55,299 nt of DNA from Candidatus Enterococcus wittei. Its GTDB lineage: Bacteria; Bacillota; Bacilli; Lactobacillales; Enterococcaceae. The notes beneath the pieces are model-generated. The model saw nothing but the letters and a program-made list of their open reading frames with translations, made no database searches and had not been told where the DNA came from. Below, in pieces: positions 18,463-26,985 of the stretch. The translations under genes were made by a program, and so were the position numbers. The stretch's first letter is position 1. The number at the start of each line of letters is the position of its first letter. The stretch spans positions 105,177 to 160,475 of the forward strand of contig NZ_NGMO01000002.1 of assembly GCF_002140175.1 (NCBI RefSeq), written 5' to 3'.

Positions 18463-19170
18463 ATGAGTGTTCATATTGAAGCAAAAATGGGAGAGATCGC
18501 AGATAAGATTTTACTTCCAGGAGATCCATTAAGAGCAAAGTATATTGCAGAAACGTTTTTGGAAAATCCCGTATGCTATAACCAAGTTCGAGGTATGCTT
18601 GGTTATACTGGAACTTATAAAGGAGAAAGAATCTCTGTTCAAGGTACCGGGATGGGCATGCCTTCTGCAACGATCTATGCGCATGAATTGATCCATTCAT
18701 ATGGGGTGAAGAAACTGATCCGTGTAGGTACTTGTGGTGCTTTATCGAAAGATGTCCATGTGCGTGACTTGGTACTCGCCCAAGGAGCAGCGACTAGTTC
18801 TTCAATGATTGAAAAAGATTTCAAAACCTTTCACTTCCCGCCAATCTGTGATTTTGATTTATTGTTGAAAGCTTATGAAATTGCAAAAGACAAAGGTTTT
18901 ACCACACATGTAGGAAATGTCCTTTCTGAAGATTCATTTTACAAAGATGATACAACAGAAACATTCAAATTAGCTGAATTGGGTGTAATGGGCGTTGAAA
19001 TGGAAGCAGCAGCGCTTTATTATCTAGGAGCAAAATATCACGTGCAAACATTAGCTATCATGACAGTCAGTGACCATTTGATTACAGGGGAGGAAACGAC
19101 TGCCGCTGAACGTCAAACAACATTTAATGACATGATTGAAGTGGGCTTGGAAACAGCCATTCTTGATTAA
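18463..19170 (+). CDS. deoD: Purine-nucleoside phosphorylase, hexameric DeoD type
   Basis: Accepts adenosine as well as 6-oxopurine nucleosides (family knowledge). The 235-aa protein has the DeoD motifs [27 protein letters not shown], and [12 protein letters not shown] which binds the ribose. GAGAGG lies upstream of the ATG. Last gene of the nucleoside locus; a strong terminator follows about 140 nt later. Confidence 0.96.
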   Translation: MSVHIEAKMGEIADKILLPGDPLRAKYIAETFLENPVCYNQVRGMLGYTGTYKGERISVQGTGMGMPSATIYAHELIHSYGVKKLIRVGTCGALSKDVHVRDLVLAQGAATSSSMIEKDFKTFHFPPICDFDLLLKAYEIAKDKGFTTHVGNVLSEDSFYKDDTTETFKLAELGVMGVEMEAAALYYLGAKYHVQTLAIMTVSDHLITGEETTAAERQTTFNDMIEVGLETAILD

Positions 19171-19306
19171 AAAGAACAAGTGAAATGAGAAGGAGTAGAT
19201 GTTAGTCGTCCCATTGCAAATAGGTGAACACAACGTTCTACTTACTTTTAGATGAGATAGGCTCCAAAACTACCTTCTAAAGAAGTGCTTTGATTGTAAT
19301 ACTCAC

Positions 19307-19367
19307 AATAAGCCGAAGAAGTAAAAATAGGCGTTCCTATTTTTATGCTTCTTCGGCTTATTTTTTT
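19307..19367 (+). terminator. Strong intrinsic terminator after deoD
   Basis: 15-bp arms AATAAGCCGAAGAAG (19307-19321) and CTTCTTCGGCTTATT (19348-19362), then T-run. The inner loop has a second dyad TAAAAATAGG/CCTATTTTTA. Likely bidirectional with the converging GntR gene. The rest of 19171-19495 shows nothing else that I can assign. Confidence 0.85.
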
Positions 19368-19495
19368 GAAAATATTCCTTCAAAAAAAGAGTTTATTTAT
19401 AGAAAGAGAATGGTTACATCCGAAAATTTTTAGCTTGGAGGCACACACTGAATCTGCCATCATAACTTTTTATAGAAGAGTAATGATTGATTTTC

Positions 19496-20197
19496 TTAAT
19501 TGTTCACCACAATAAAATCACCCATATCATAACGATGACGAGATTGAGAAAATTCAAAGGGGGTGCCATCACCCAAGTATACCGTTTGTTCCACTTCCAG
19601 AATTGGATCTGCTGCTGAACAGGCTAAGTATTTTTGATCGTATTTGTCAGCGCGATCGGCTTTGATTCTCCGTACAGATGTCCCTATAGTGGAATGAAGT
19701 TGGTTAGTGATGTAGCCATAAACGGAAGAAGTGAGGACTTCTTCTGTTACTCCTGGAATGACATGAAGTGGCATGATTGTATATTCCAGAACAAAAGGGA
19801 TATCGTTAAATAAACGTAAGCGGACAATATCATAGATTTTTTGGTTACTTTTGATTTTTAATTGTTCTTGTTCTTTTTCGTCTGGGTAAATAATGGCAAA
19901 AGAGATGATCTTACTGCTGATTTTTCCAGTTTCACCTAAACGTCTTGTCAGGCCACGGTTGATTTTGGCATTGTAATCAAAGGTGGAATAAGAATCATTG
20001 ATGAATGTTCCAGTTCCTTTTTTTCCATAAATGATGCCTTCTAATTGTAAAATATTCAGTGCTTTTTGAATGGTTACTCTGCTTGTATGGTAAAGCGTGG
20101 CAAGTTCTGCTTGCTTTGGTAATTTTTTTTCTTTTTCATAGTATCCGTGGTTGATTTTGCTGCGAAGGTCTGCAGCAATATCGTGGTAATTGGCCAT
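19496..20197 (-). CDS. GntR-family regulator with UTRA domain
   Basis: The 233-aa protein has an N-terminal winged helix (DIAADLRSKINHGYY... TSRVTIQKALNILQLEGIIYGKKGTGTF) and a C-terminal UTRA ligand domain (FVLEYTIMPLHVIPG and similar). The ATG at 20197 follows GGAGG by 8 nt; an upstream in-frame TTG at 20212 is unlikely. Divergent from the EIIC and GH1 genes, with a perfect operator in between, so it is the probable repressor of that unit, with a phosphorylated sugar as the likely inducer (inference). Confidence 0.9.
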   Translation of the reverse strand: MANYHDIAADLRSKINHGYYEKEKKLPKQAELATLYHTSRVTIQKALNILQLEGIIYGKKGTGTFINDSYSTFDYNAKINRGLTRRLGETGKISSKIISFAIIYPDEKEQEQLKIKSNQKIYDIVRLRLFNDIPFVLEYTIMPLHVIPGVTEEVLTSSVYGYITNQLHSTIGTSVRRIKADRADKYDQKYLACSAADPILEVEQTVYLGDGTPFEFSQSRHRYDMGDFIVVNN

Positions 20198-20238
20198 TAG
20201 ACTCACCTCCAATATAAGGATAGAGGAAAAAACAGACT

Positions 20239-20260
20239 ATGTAAACTTGTAGGTTTACAT
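20239..20260. promoter_or_regulatory. Operator for the GntR-type regulator
   Basis: ATGTAAAC-TTGTAG-GTTTACAT is a perfect 8+8 dyad in the divergent intergenic region, of the kind bound by GntR/HutC regulators. Confidence 0.65.
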
Positions 20261-20320
20261 ACCTTGCTTCTATAGGCTCTGACTAGTTTACTTTCAAAGG
20301 GAAATCAATTACATTTTATT

Positions 20321-20334
20321 TGTAAACGTTTTCT
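20321..20334. promoter_or_regulatory. cre box upstream of the EIIC gene
   Basis: TGTAAACGTTTTCT fits the cre consensus WGWAARCGNTWWCW at every position; it lies 32 nt before the start codon. It predicts CcpA repression of the EIIC-GH1 unit. Confidence 0.75.
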
Positions 20335-20365
20335 TTTTCGCTTATAAGAATTGAGGGGGGAGCTT

Positions 20366-21670
20366 ATGCAAGGATTCATGGATAGATTAGCAAATGTTTT
20401 AGGAGTATTTGCAAACAAAATAAATAATTTACGTTATATCATGGTCATCAAAAATGCTTTTGCTGCACTGATACCGGTCATAATCACAGGCGCCTTTGGA
20501 ACATTATTTTCAGCAATGGTCTTCGATTCAGAAAATGGCTTGGCAAAAATCAAAGCTTTACGATTTTTGGAGAATCTAAAACCAATCTCATCTTCAATCA
20601 GTTATGTTACTTTGAGTTTTCTTACGATTTATGTGGTATTTCTGATTGGGATCGAACTAGCAAAGTTAAATAAAATTTCTGGTGTTTTCCCCGGAGTTAT
20701 CGCTGTGATGTCGTACTTATCGGTCAATCCAATGATGTTTGAGTTTTTAAATGGGGATGTCACGGTCATCGCAGAAAATGTTCTTGCTAAACAATATACA
20801 GATACAAAGGGTTTGTTTTTAGGAATGTTTATTTCTATCGTATCGATCGAGTTGTACTCTTGGTTAGGGCGTCAAAAAAGGTTGCAGATCAAAATGCCCG
20901 ACAGTGTACCAGGAAATGTTTCAGCTAGTTTCTCAGCTCTTTTCCCAACGATTCTGACAGTTACGACCATTGCGACGGCTGGTTTTGCAATCAAATCTCT
21001 TACTGGTATGTATCTCTATGACATTATTTATAATGTGGTACAGCGACCATTAGAAGGGATCGTCCAAGGACTTCCAGGAATTTTACTATTAATGTTTATT
21101 GCACAAATTTTCTGGGTGATCGGGATTCATGGAAATCAAATGGTCAAACCGATCAGAGAACCTTTACTACTTGCGGCAATTGCAGTGAATACTGAAGCAA
21201 TCGAAGCAGGAAAAGAAGCACCCAATATTATTACGATGCCATTTTGGGATATGTATATGAGTATGGGTGGCTCTGGTGTGACTATTGGGTTATTGATCGC
21301 GATTATGATCGTAGGAAAACGGGAAGATATGCGACAAATCACGAAGCTTTCTTTAGCCCCAGGGATTTTTAATATCAACGAACCAGTCATATTCGGTATG
21401 CCGATCATGCTGAATCCGATTTTAGCTATTCCTTTTATCATTACGCCATTAGTCACAGGAACCATTGGTTATTTTGCTACTTCGCTAGGGTTTGCAGCGA
21501 AGGCAGTTGTAATGGTCCCTTGGCCGATGCCACCGATCGTTAATGCGTATTTGGCAACTGCAGGAGATATCGGTGCCGTTCTTACTCAAGTGGTTTGTAT
21601 CGTTGTAGCGATTTTGATTTACTTGCCATTTGTTGTGGTCATGAATCGTACGACAAGTGAAATTGCATAA
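20366..21670 (+). CDS. PTS EIIC, lactose/cellobiose family
   Basis: Membrane-spanning sugar-specific component of a phosphotransferase system; imports and phosphorylates a beta-glucoside-type sugar. The 434-aa protein has about ten hydrophobic segments and the family's conserved NINEPVIFGMPI stretch. The ATG at 20366 follows GAGGGGGG; a TTG at 20351 is within the ribosome-binding site. No EIIA or EIIB gene is next to it, so it must borrow those from elsewhere in the genome. The GH1 gene begins 13 nt downstream. Confidence 0.93.
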   Translation: MQGFMDRLANVLGVFANKINNLRYIMVIKNAFAALIPVIITGAFGTLFSAMVFDSENGLAKIKALRFLENLKPISSSISYVTLSFLTIYVVFLIGIELAKLNKISGVFPGVIAVMSYLSVNPMMFEFLNGDVTVIAENVLAKQYTDTKGLFLGMFISIVSIELYSWLGRQKRLQIKMPDSVPGNVSASFSALFPTILTVTTIATAGFAIKSLTGMYLYDIIYNVVQRPLEGIVQGLPGILLLMFIAQIFWVIGIHGNQMVKPIREPLLLAAIAVNTEAIEAGKEAPNIITMPFWDMYMSMGGSGVTIGLLIAIMIVGKREDMRQITKLSLAPGIFNINEPVIFGMPIMLNPILAIPFIITPLVTGTIGYFATSLGFAAKAVVMVPWPMPPIVNAYLATAGDIGAVLTQVVCIVVAILIYLPFVVVMNRTTSEIA

Positions 21671-21683
21671 AAAGGAGTTATCT

Positions 21684-23102
21684 ATGATGATGAAAATACC
21701 TGAGAATTTTATTTTAGGTGCAGCTTCATCTGCTTGGCAAACAGAGGGCTGGCAAGGAAAAAAAGAAGGACAAGACTCTTACTTAGATAAATGGTACAAA
21801 GAAGAGCGTTTTGTTTGGCATAATGGTTATGGTCCTGCGGTAGCAACGAATTTTATGGAAAAATTTTCTGAAGATATTGGCTTCATGAAAGAGATCCATT
21901 TGACTCATTATCGCACTTCAATCAATTGGGCACGCTTTTTTACAGACTATGAGAATTTGGTCGTGGATGAAGACTATGCTAGTCATGTGGATCAAATGAT
22001 TGATCAATTACTTGCTGCTGGGATTGAACCAATGTTATGTCTAGAACATTATGAACTTCCTGCCTACTTGATGGATCAATATGATGGTTGGAGCTCAAGA
22101 CATGTCGTAGAACTATACACGCGATATGCTGAAATTGCCTTTGAGCGTTATGGAGATCGTGTCAAACATTGGTTCACTTTCAATGAGCCAATCGTCATCC
22201 AAACACGTTGTTATTTAGATGCTGTCCGATGGCCTCATGAACAAAATACTAGAAAATGGATGCTATGGAACTATCATAAGGTGTTAGCTACAGCCCAAGC
22301 TGTCGCCTGCTACCATCAAAAAGGTTATAAAGGGCGGATCGGCTGTGTGCTAAATCCAGAGATGGTCTATGCTCGTTCTTCTTCTCCTGAAGATCAAAAG
22401 GCGAAAGAAATGTATGATTTGTTTTATAATCGAGTATTTTTTGATCCCATGATCAAAGGCTATTATCCTGATGAATTGATTGAATTATGTAAAAAATATG
22501 GAATCTATTTTGACCCCAAAGAAAAAGATTTACAAACGATCCAAGAACATACGGTGGATTTTTTAGGGGTGAATCAGTATTATCCAAAACGTGTCCGCGC
22601 TCCAAGGTATCAATGGAATCAAGAAACCCCTTTTCATCCGGAAATGTTCTATGAAACATTTGATTTGCCGGGGAAGCAAATGAATAATTCTCGTGGATGG
22701 GAGATCTACCCCAAAGTCATGTTTGATATGGCTCAATATCTTAAAGAAAATTATGGAAGTATTCCTTGGTTGATCACAGAAAATGGAATGGGACGTGAGA
22801 ATGAAGAGTTTTATATGAATGATGAGGGCCAGGTTGAAGATGACTACCGTATCCAGTTTATCTCGGATCATTTGTATTGGTTATTAAAAGCGGTAGAAAA
22901 TGGAGCCAATTGTGAAGGGTATATGCTTTGGGCTTTTACGGATTGTGTTTCACCAATGAATGCGTTCAAAAATCGTTATGGTCTTGTTCGAATCGAGTTA
23001 GATAAAGAGCGGACACGATCCTTGAAGAAATCAGCCAGTTGGTATCGGTCGATTATTGATGATCGTATCCTACATTATGAAGAAAAGCCATTAATTATGT
23101 AG
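21684..23102 (+). CDS. Glycoside hydrolase family 1, probable 6-phospho-beta-glucosidase
   Basis: Hydrolyses the phosphorylated beta-glucoside delivered by the adjacent EIIC. The 472-aa protein has acid/base Glu168 in TFNEP and nucleophile Glu366 in ITENG. AAAGGAG precedes the ATG at 21684, which opens a run of three Met codons. At the phosphate-recognition loop Ser423 and Tyr432 of the usual Ser...Lys-x-Tyr pattern are present, but the Lys position reads Asn430, with a Lys one residue earlier. The substrate may therefore differ from the classic enzymes. The family call is certain; the exact sugar is not. Confidence 0.92.
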   Translation: MMMKIPENFILGAASSAWQTEGWQGKKEGQDSYLDKWYKEERFVWHNGYGPAVATNFMEKFSEDIGFMKEIHLTHYRTSINWARFFTDYENLVVDEDYASHVDQMIDQLLAAGIEPMLCLEHYELPAYLMDQYDGWSSRHVVELYTRYAEIAFERYGDRVKHWFTFNEPIVIQTRCYLDAVRWPHEQNTRKWMLWNYHKVLATAQAVACYHQKGYKGRIGCVLNPEMVYARSSSPEDQKAKEMYDLFYNRVFFDPMIKGYYPDELIELCKKYGIYFDPKEKDLQTIQEHTVDFLGVNQYYPKRVRAPRYQWNQETPFHPEMFYETFDLPGKQMNNSRGWEIYPKVMFDMAQYLKENYGSIPWLITENGMGRENEEFYMNDEGQVEDDYRIQFISDHLYWLLKAVENGANCEGYMLWAFTDCVSPMNAFKNRYGLVRIELDKERTRSLKKSASWYRSIIDDRILHYEEKPLIM

Positions 23103-23180
23103 AAAAAAAATAAAAAACTGGATTAAAGTAATTTCTAGGTGTTCAATGTAAGATAAACGATGTTTCAGAAATAACCAAAA

Positions 23181-23240
23181 AAACAAACCGACGAATCTCG
23201 AAAATAGGAAAGCTATTTTCGGATTTTTCGGTTTGTTTCT
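23181..23240. terminator. Bidirectional terminator between GH1 gene and gpmA
   Basis: AAACAAACCG (23181-23190) pairs with CGGTTTGTTT (23229-23238); an inner dyad GAAAATAG/CTATTTTC adds stability. T/A-runs on both sides suit both converging genes. Confidence 0.85.
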
Positions 23241-23291
23241 TAGGGCTAGACTCATAGTCGTAGCCTGTTGTTATACTAATCTCACAAAAGT

Positions 23292-23978
23292 TTATAAGTA
23301 GTATTTTTTGATTACTGTCAAGTCATCGTCTAATTCATAAACAAGTGGTTGACCTGTTGGGATTTCAAGATCCATGATGTCATCATCAGAGATACCTTCG
23401 ATATGTTTAGCTAAAGCACGTAAAGAGTTACCGTGTGCTGCCACCAAAACAGTTTTGTTGTCTAACAATGCTGGAGCAATGTGATCTTGCCAGAATGGTA
23501 ATGCACGTTCTAGAGTAACTTTTAAGTTTTCTCCACCAGGTACGTCACGTTTGTCTAACATTGCATAACGACGATCGTTTGCTGCAGAACCTTCATCATT
23601 TACATCCATTAATGGAGGAAGAGTATCATAAGAACGGCGCCAGATGTGTACTTGTTCGTCACCGTATTTTTCTGCAGTTTCTTTTTTGTTTAGACCTTGT
23701 AATTTACCATAGTGACGTTCGTTTAAGCGCCATGATTTGATTTGAGGTACCCATAATTGATCTGAGTATTCTAAAATCAAGTTACAAGTTTTGATTGCAC
23801 GAGTCAAAACAGAAGTGTAAGCAATATCGAATTCGATTCCAGCTTCTTTGATCTTGCGTCCGCCTTCTTTTGCTTCTTCGATTCCTTCTGGTGCTAGGTC
23901 TACATCAGCCCAACCAGTAAATTGGTTCAATGCATTCCATTCACTAAGACCATGACGTGAAAAAACTAATTTTGGCAT
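23292..23978 (-). CDS. gpmA: 2,3-bisphosphoglycerate-dependent phosphoglycerate mutase
   Basis: Interconverts 3- and 2-phosphoglycerate in glycolysis. The 228-aa histidine-phosphatase-superfamily enzyme has the phospho-acceptor His9 in [10 protein letters not shown] and the second catalytic His in [11 protein letters not shown]; the length fits the dPGM form. AAAGGAG lies at good spacing before the ATG. It is a single-gene unit with its own terminator shared with the converging GH1 gene. Confidence 0.97.
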   Translation of the reverse strand: MPKLVFSRHGLSEWNALNQFTGWADVDLAPEGIEEAKEGGRKIKEAGIEFDIAYTSVLTRAIKTCNLILEYSDQLWVPQIKSWRLNERHYGKLQGLNKKETAEKYGDEQVHIWRRSYDTLPPLMDVNDEGSAANDRRYAMLDKRDVPGGENLKVTLERALPFWQDHIAPALLDNKTVLVAAHGNSLRALAKHIEGISDDDIMDLEIPTGQPLVYELDDDLTVIKKYYL

Positions 23979-24109
23979 GTTTCGCTCTCCTTTAAGATAG
24001 GTTATATTTCTGAAAATTTCAGTTCTGCCTTATTGTACAATTTTTTTGAAGAGATTTCCATTGAAAAATGTAGGAAGTGCCATGAAAGTAGAGGAGGTGG
24101 TTAGAAAAA

Positions 24110-24171
24110 GAAGCTAGTAAAACAAGCAGAATAGTTGAGTTCTCGCTCAAATCGCTTATCTTACTGGCTTC
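24110..24171 (-). terminator. Long hairpin terminator of the recombinase-like gene
   Basis: Outer arms GAAGC.AGTAA (24110-24120) and TTACT.GCTTC (24161-24171), inner arms TTGAG/CTCAA. On the minus strand it is followed by TTTTTC. Confidence 0.65.
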
Positions 24172-24252
24172 ATATCAGGTGTGAAATAAATCTATATTTT
24201 TTTATGATTTCTTCTTATAATAGATAAATTGAAATCCTTTAATTTTTCTTAG

Positions 24253-24837
24253 CTAATTAAATAATTGCTGGATATCTTTTTCCGGTAAATTGATGTATTT
24301 ATAGCAAGTGCCGACAGAGACACCGCATTTTGTTGAAATAAATTGAATCGTTTCTTTCTTTTCATAATAGAGGCGACGAATTTTTTTGATGGTCTTTGCG
24401 TCGATTTTCGGACGTCCGCCAATTTTCCCTTTTTTACGTGCTTCATCCAATCCGATAAGTGTACGCTCTTTGATTAAGGTACATTCCATCTCAGCTAATC
24501 CTTCCATTAATTGGAAATAGATTTTCCCCATTGGTTCACGCGTATCGATGTGTTCATCGATGCTCACTAAATGTAAGCCACGATCTTTGAATAGTTGCGT
24601 GAATTCTGTTAATTGCCTAGTAGATTTTCCCAAGCGATGAAGCTGGCAAATGACTAATGTATCACCTTGTTGTAATTCATTGATTACTTTTTCTAAACAA
24701 ATGTTGTCGGATATAGTGTCTTTTGAGCCATAAGCTTCGTGAAAAATTTCTTGACAACCAAAATCAGAGAGTTGCTCCACTTGAGTAGTCAGATCAACAT
24801 CATTTATGGTTGTGCGTGCATAACCGATAATCTTCAT
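24253..24837 (-). CDS. Serine recombinase (resolvase/invertase) homologue lacking the catalytic serine
   Basis: The 194-aa protein has the full resolvase layout: N-terminal catalytic domain, long E-helix (FQLMEGLAEMECTLIKERT), the GRPK hinge and a C-terminal Hin-type helix-turn-helix ending YKYIN. The start begins GYARTTINDVD. In active family members this reads YARVST with the nucleophile Ser10; here Thr is at that place. By the same alignment Arg45 is Asn, Asp67 is His and Arg71 is Lys, while Arg8 and Arg68 remain. Strand cleavage is doubtful, so it may be a DNA-binding regulator or a relic. No inverted repeats or res site are evident beside it. It lies between gpmA and rpiA with an ordinary AAAGGA site. 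Confidence 0.88.
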   Translation of the reverse strand: MKIIGYARTTINDVDLTTQVEQLSDFGCQEIFHEAYGSKDTISDNICLEKVINELQQGDTLVICQLHRLGKSTRQLTEFTQLFKDRGLHLVSIDEHIDTREPMGKIYFQLMEGLAEMECTLIKERTLIGLDEARKKGKIGGRPKIDAKTIKKIRRLYYEKKETIQFISTKCGVSVGTCYKYINLPEKDIQQLFN

Positions 24838-24949
24838 GGTGAGTCCTTTCTAACAATGTTTTTCTAAGTGTTTATAACAAGTAAAAATGTAGCATAAACT
24901 AAATAAAAAAGATAGTTTTTTTAGGAATTTTCAGCGAATCACTTGATCC

Positions 24950-25633
24950 TTATTTTTGGTGGGGTGAATCTAAGAGACGCACACCATTTTCAGAACCAAC
25001 AACTACTTTTGAAACCATGTGAAGAAATAGCCCGTGTTCCACAACGCCTACTAACTGATCCAAATAAGCAGCTAGTTTTTCGGGTTCTTCTATTTTATTG
25101 AGATGCAAATCAATAATATAATGACCACTATCTGTTTTTAAGACATCACCAGTGAGGGTAGTACGTAATACTGGATGATAATTGCGTTCTTTAAAAATAC
25201 GCATCAATTGTTGTGACCCGTAAGGAATAACTTCCACAGGTAGGGGGAACCGACCTAATTGTTTCACTAATTTTGATTCATCCACGATCCAAATCGTTTC
25301 TTTTGAATAAGTAGCCACGATTTTTTCAAACAATAGTGCGGCACCACCACCTTTGATCCCATGAAAATCAGAGCTGATTTCATCTGCACCATCGATTGTC
25401 AAGTCCACCATAGAGACTTCATCAATACTTTTTAAAGGGATACCTAGTGACTCCGCTTGTTCTTTTGTCGCATTTGATGTCGTGACTCCAGTGATTTGTA
25501 ATCCTTCTTCACGCATCCGACGACCGATTTCTTCTACCATATAATAGGCGGTAGAACCAGTTCCTAACCCGACGATCATTCTGTCTTTGACAAATCCAGC
25601 TGCTTTTATACCTGCGGCTTGTTTTAAATTCAT
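24950..25633 (-). CDS. rpiA: Ribose-5-phosphate isomerase A
   Basis: Interconverts ribose-5-phosphate and ribulose-5-phosphate. Its proximity to the nucleoside locus is metabolically apt, since DeoB yields ribose-5-phosphate. The protein is about 227 aa with the motifs [14 protein letters not shown] and KGGGAAL. The ATG at 25633 (MNLKQAAG) fits the family start. An in-frame ATG at 25645 sits directly on the AAAGG ribosome-binding site, so it is less likely, though the spacing to the second ATG is somewhat long. Confidence 0.94.
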   Translation of the reverse strand: MNLKQAAGIKAAGFVKDRMIVGLGTGSTAYYMVEEIGRRMREEGLQITGVTTSNATKEQAESLGIPLKSIDEVSMVDLTIDGADEISSDFHGIKGGGAALLFEKIVATYSKETIWIVDESKLVKQLGRFPLPVEVIPYGSQQLMRIFKERNYHPVLRTTLTGDVLKTDSGHYIIDLHLNKIEEPEKLAAYLDQLVGVVEHGLFLHMVSKVVVGSENGVRLLDSPHQK

Positions 25634-25747
25634 GTCTCTTTCCATCCTTTCACAATTGCTCTTTACTAGCTATTTTAGCTTGATTTAGGGGAAAAAGATA
25701 GTTGGCATATCTCGTTTTCTGCTACTAAAAAAAATCTAAGCGATTAG

Positions 25748-25776
25748 TTGACATTCTATTTTATCCATGATATTCT
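25748..25776 (+). promoter_or_regulatory. Strong promoter of the str operon
   Basis: TTGACA (25748-25753), 17-nt spacer, TATTCT (25771-25776). Perfect -35 box; drives rpsL-rpsG-fusA and probably tuf. Confidence 0.8.
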
Positions 25777-25798
25777 AACAAAGGTGCTTTATCTACAG

Positions 25799-25872
25799 GT
25801 CTCTATGAAGAGACGTGCTGACTGTTTATCAAAGCATATTTGATAAAGATGCATATTGCATTTATTTTTTAT
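25799..25872 (+). promoter_or_regulatory. Structured leader of rpsL
   Basis: Three consecutive stems: GTCTCT/AGAGAC (25799-25814), TTTATCAAA/TTTGATAAA (25825-25847), and ATGCA/TGCAT (25849-25861) followed by TTATTTTTTAT. The last is a weak terminator shape, so attenuation is possible. I cannot name a ligand. Confidence 0.45.
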
Positions 25873-25936
25873 CACAAAAAAAGAACCACCTGGATGTGTG
25901 GAACTAGATGTGAATCGTGGGAAGGAGGAACTAGGA

Positions 25937-26350
25937 ATGCCTACAATTAATCAATTAGTACGTAAACCTCGTAAATCAAAGGTGGAAAAATCTAATTCAC
26001 CTGCTTTGAACAAAGGATATAACAGCTTTAAGAAAACTCAAACAAACGTGAACTCTCCTCAAAAACGTGGGGTAGCAACACGTGTGGGTACTATGACACC
26101 TAAAAAACCGAACTCAGCTTTACGTAAATATGCTCGTGTTCGTTTGTCAAACTTAATTGAAGTTACTGCTTATATCCCAGGGATTGGTCACAATTTACAA
26201 GAACACAGCGTGGTACTATTACGCGGTGGACGTGTAAAAGACTTACCAGGGGTACGTTACCATATCGTTCGTGGTGCACTAGATACTGCTGGTGTGAATG
26301 ATCGTAAACAAAGCCGTTCTAAATACGGTACAAAAAAACCTAAAGCTTAA
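25937..26350 (+). CDS. rpsL: 30S ribosomal protein S12
   Basis: Decoding-centre protein, 137 aa. The ATG at 25937 ([10 protein letters not shown]) follows AAGGAGG; the longer frame beginning at 25856 runs through the leader and is not used. The loops where streptomycin resistance arises read TPKKPNS and RVKDLPG, the wild-type sequence, so no rpsL resistance mutation is visible. First gene of the str operon. Confidence 0.98.
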   Translation: MPTINQLVRKPRKSKVEKSNSPALNKGYNSFKKTQTNVNSPQKRGVATRVGTMTPKKPNSALRKYARVRLSNLIEVTAYIPGIGHNLQEHSVVLLRGGRVKDLPGVRYHIVRGALDTAGVNDRKQSRSKYGTKKPKA

Positions 26351-26436
26351 TTTTAATTATACGATACAAATGAAAATTGAAGCTGTGAAAAACAGCTCGA
26401 TAACTATGAAGAATATTTCGGAAGGAGGAGTTACGG

Positions 26437-26907
26437 ATGCCACGTAAAGGTCCTGTTGCAAAACGTGATGTTTTACCAGATCCTATTTATAACTCAAAAT
26501 TAGTAACACGCTTGATCAACCGTGTAATGGTTGATGGAAAACGCGGTGTTGCAGCTAATATTATCTATAATGCCTTTGATTTGATCAAAGAGTCTACAGG
26601 TAACGATCCATTGGAAGTGTTTGAACAAGCAATGAAAAATGTAATGCCTGTTCTTGAAGTTAAAGCACGTCGTGTTGGGGGTTCAAACTATCAAGTACCA
26701 GTTGAAGTTCGCCCTGAACGTCGTACGACTTTAGCACTTCGTTGGGTAGTAAACTACGCTCGTCTGCGCGGTGAACACACAATGGAAGAACGCTTAGCTA
26801 AAGAAATCATGGATGCTGCAAACAACACAGGTGCTTCTGTTAAAAAACGTGAAGACACTCATAAAATGGCAGACGCTAACCGCGCATTTGCTCATTATCG
26901 TTGGTAA
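26437..26907 (+). CDS. rpsG: 30S ribosomal protein S7
   Basis: Assembly-initiating head protein of the 30S subunit, 156 aa, starting [16 protein letters not shown]. Strong GGAAGGAGGAG precedes the ATG. The 86-nt gap after rpsL contains a small GCTGT/ACAGC hairpin. In E. coli S7 is the str-operon autoregulator; here a structured S7-fusA junction follows, and whether S7 binds it is open. Confidence 0.98.
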   Translation: MPRKGPVAKRDVLPDPIYNSKLVTRLINRVMVDGKRGVAANIIYNAFDLIKESTGNDPLEVFEQAMKNVMPVLEVKARRVGGSNYQVPVEVRPERRTTLALRWVVNYARLRGEHTMEERLAKEIMDAANNTGASVKKREDTHKMADANRAFAHYRW

Positions 26908-26910
26908 GAT

Positions 26911-26976
26911 CCTCTCTGCCTGTTGGTTTAAACAACAGCAGAAAGTCAATTTACAATCGATTTAAATAGAGAGAGG
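26911..26976 (+). promoter_or_regulatory. rpsG-fusA junction: stem that can mask the fusA ribosome-binding site
   Basis: CCTCTCT at 26911-26917, just after the rpsG stop, is complementary to AGAGAGG at 26970-26976, the fusA Shine-Dalgarno. Inside lies a second hairpin CTGTTG/CAACAG (26920-26938), extended by CTG/CAG across a bulge. Confidence 0.5.
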
Positions 26977-26985
26977 AGTAAGAAA

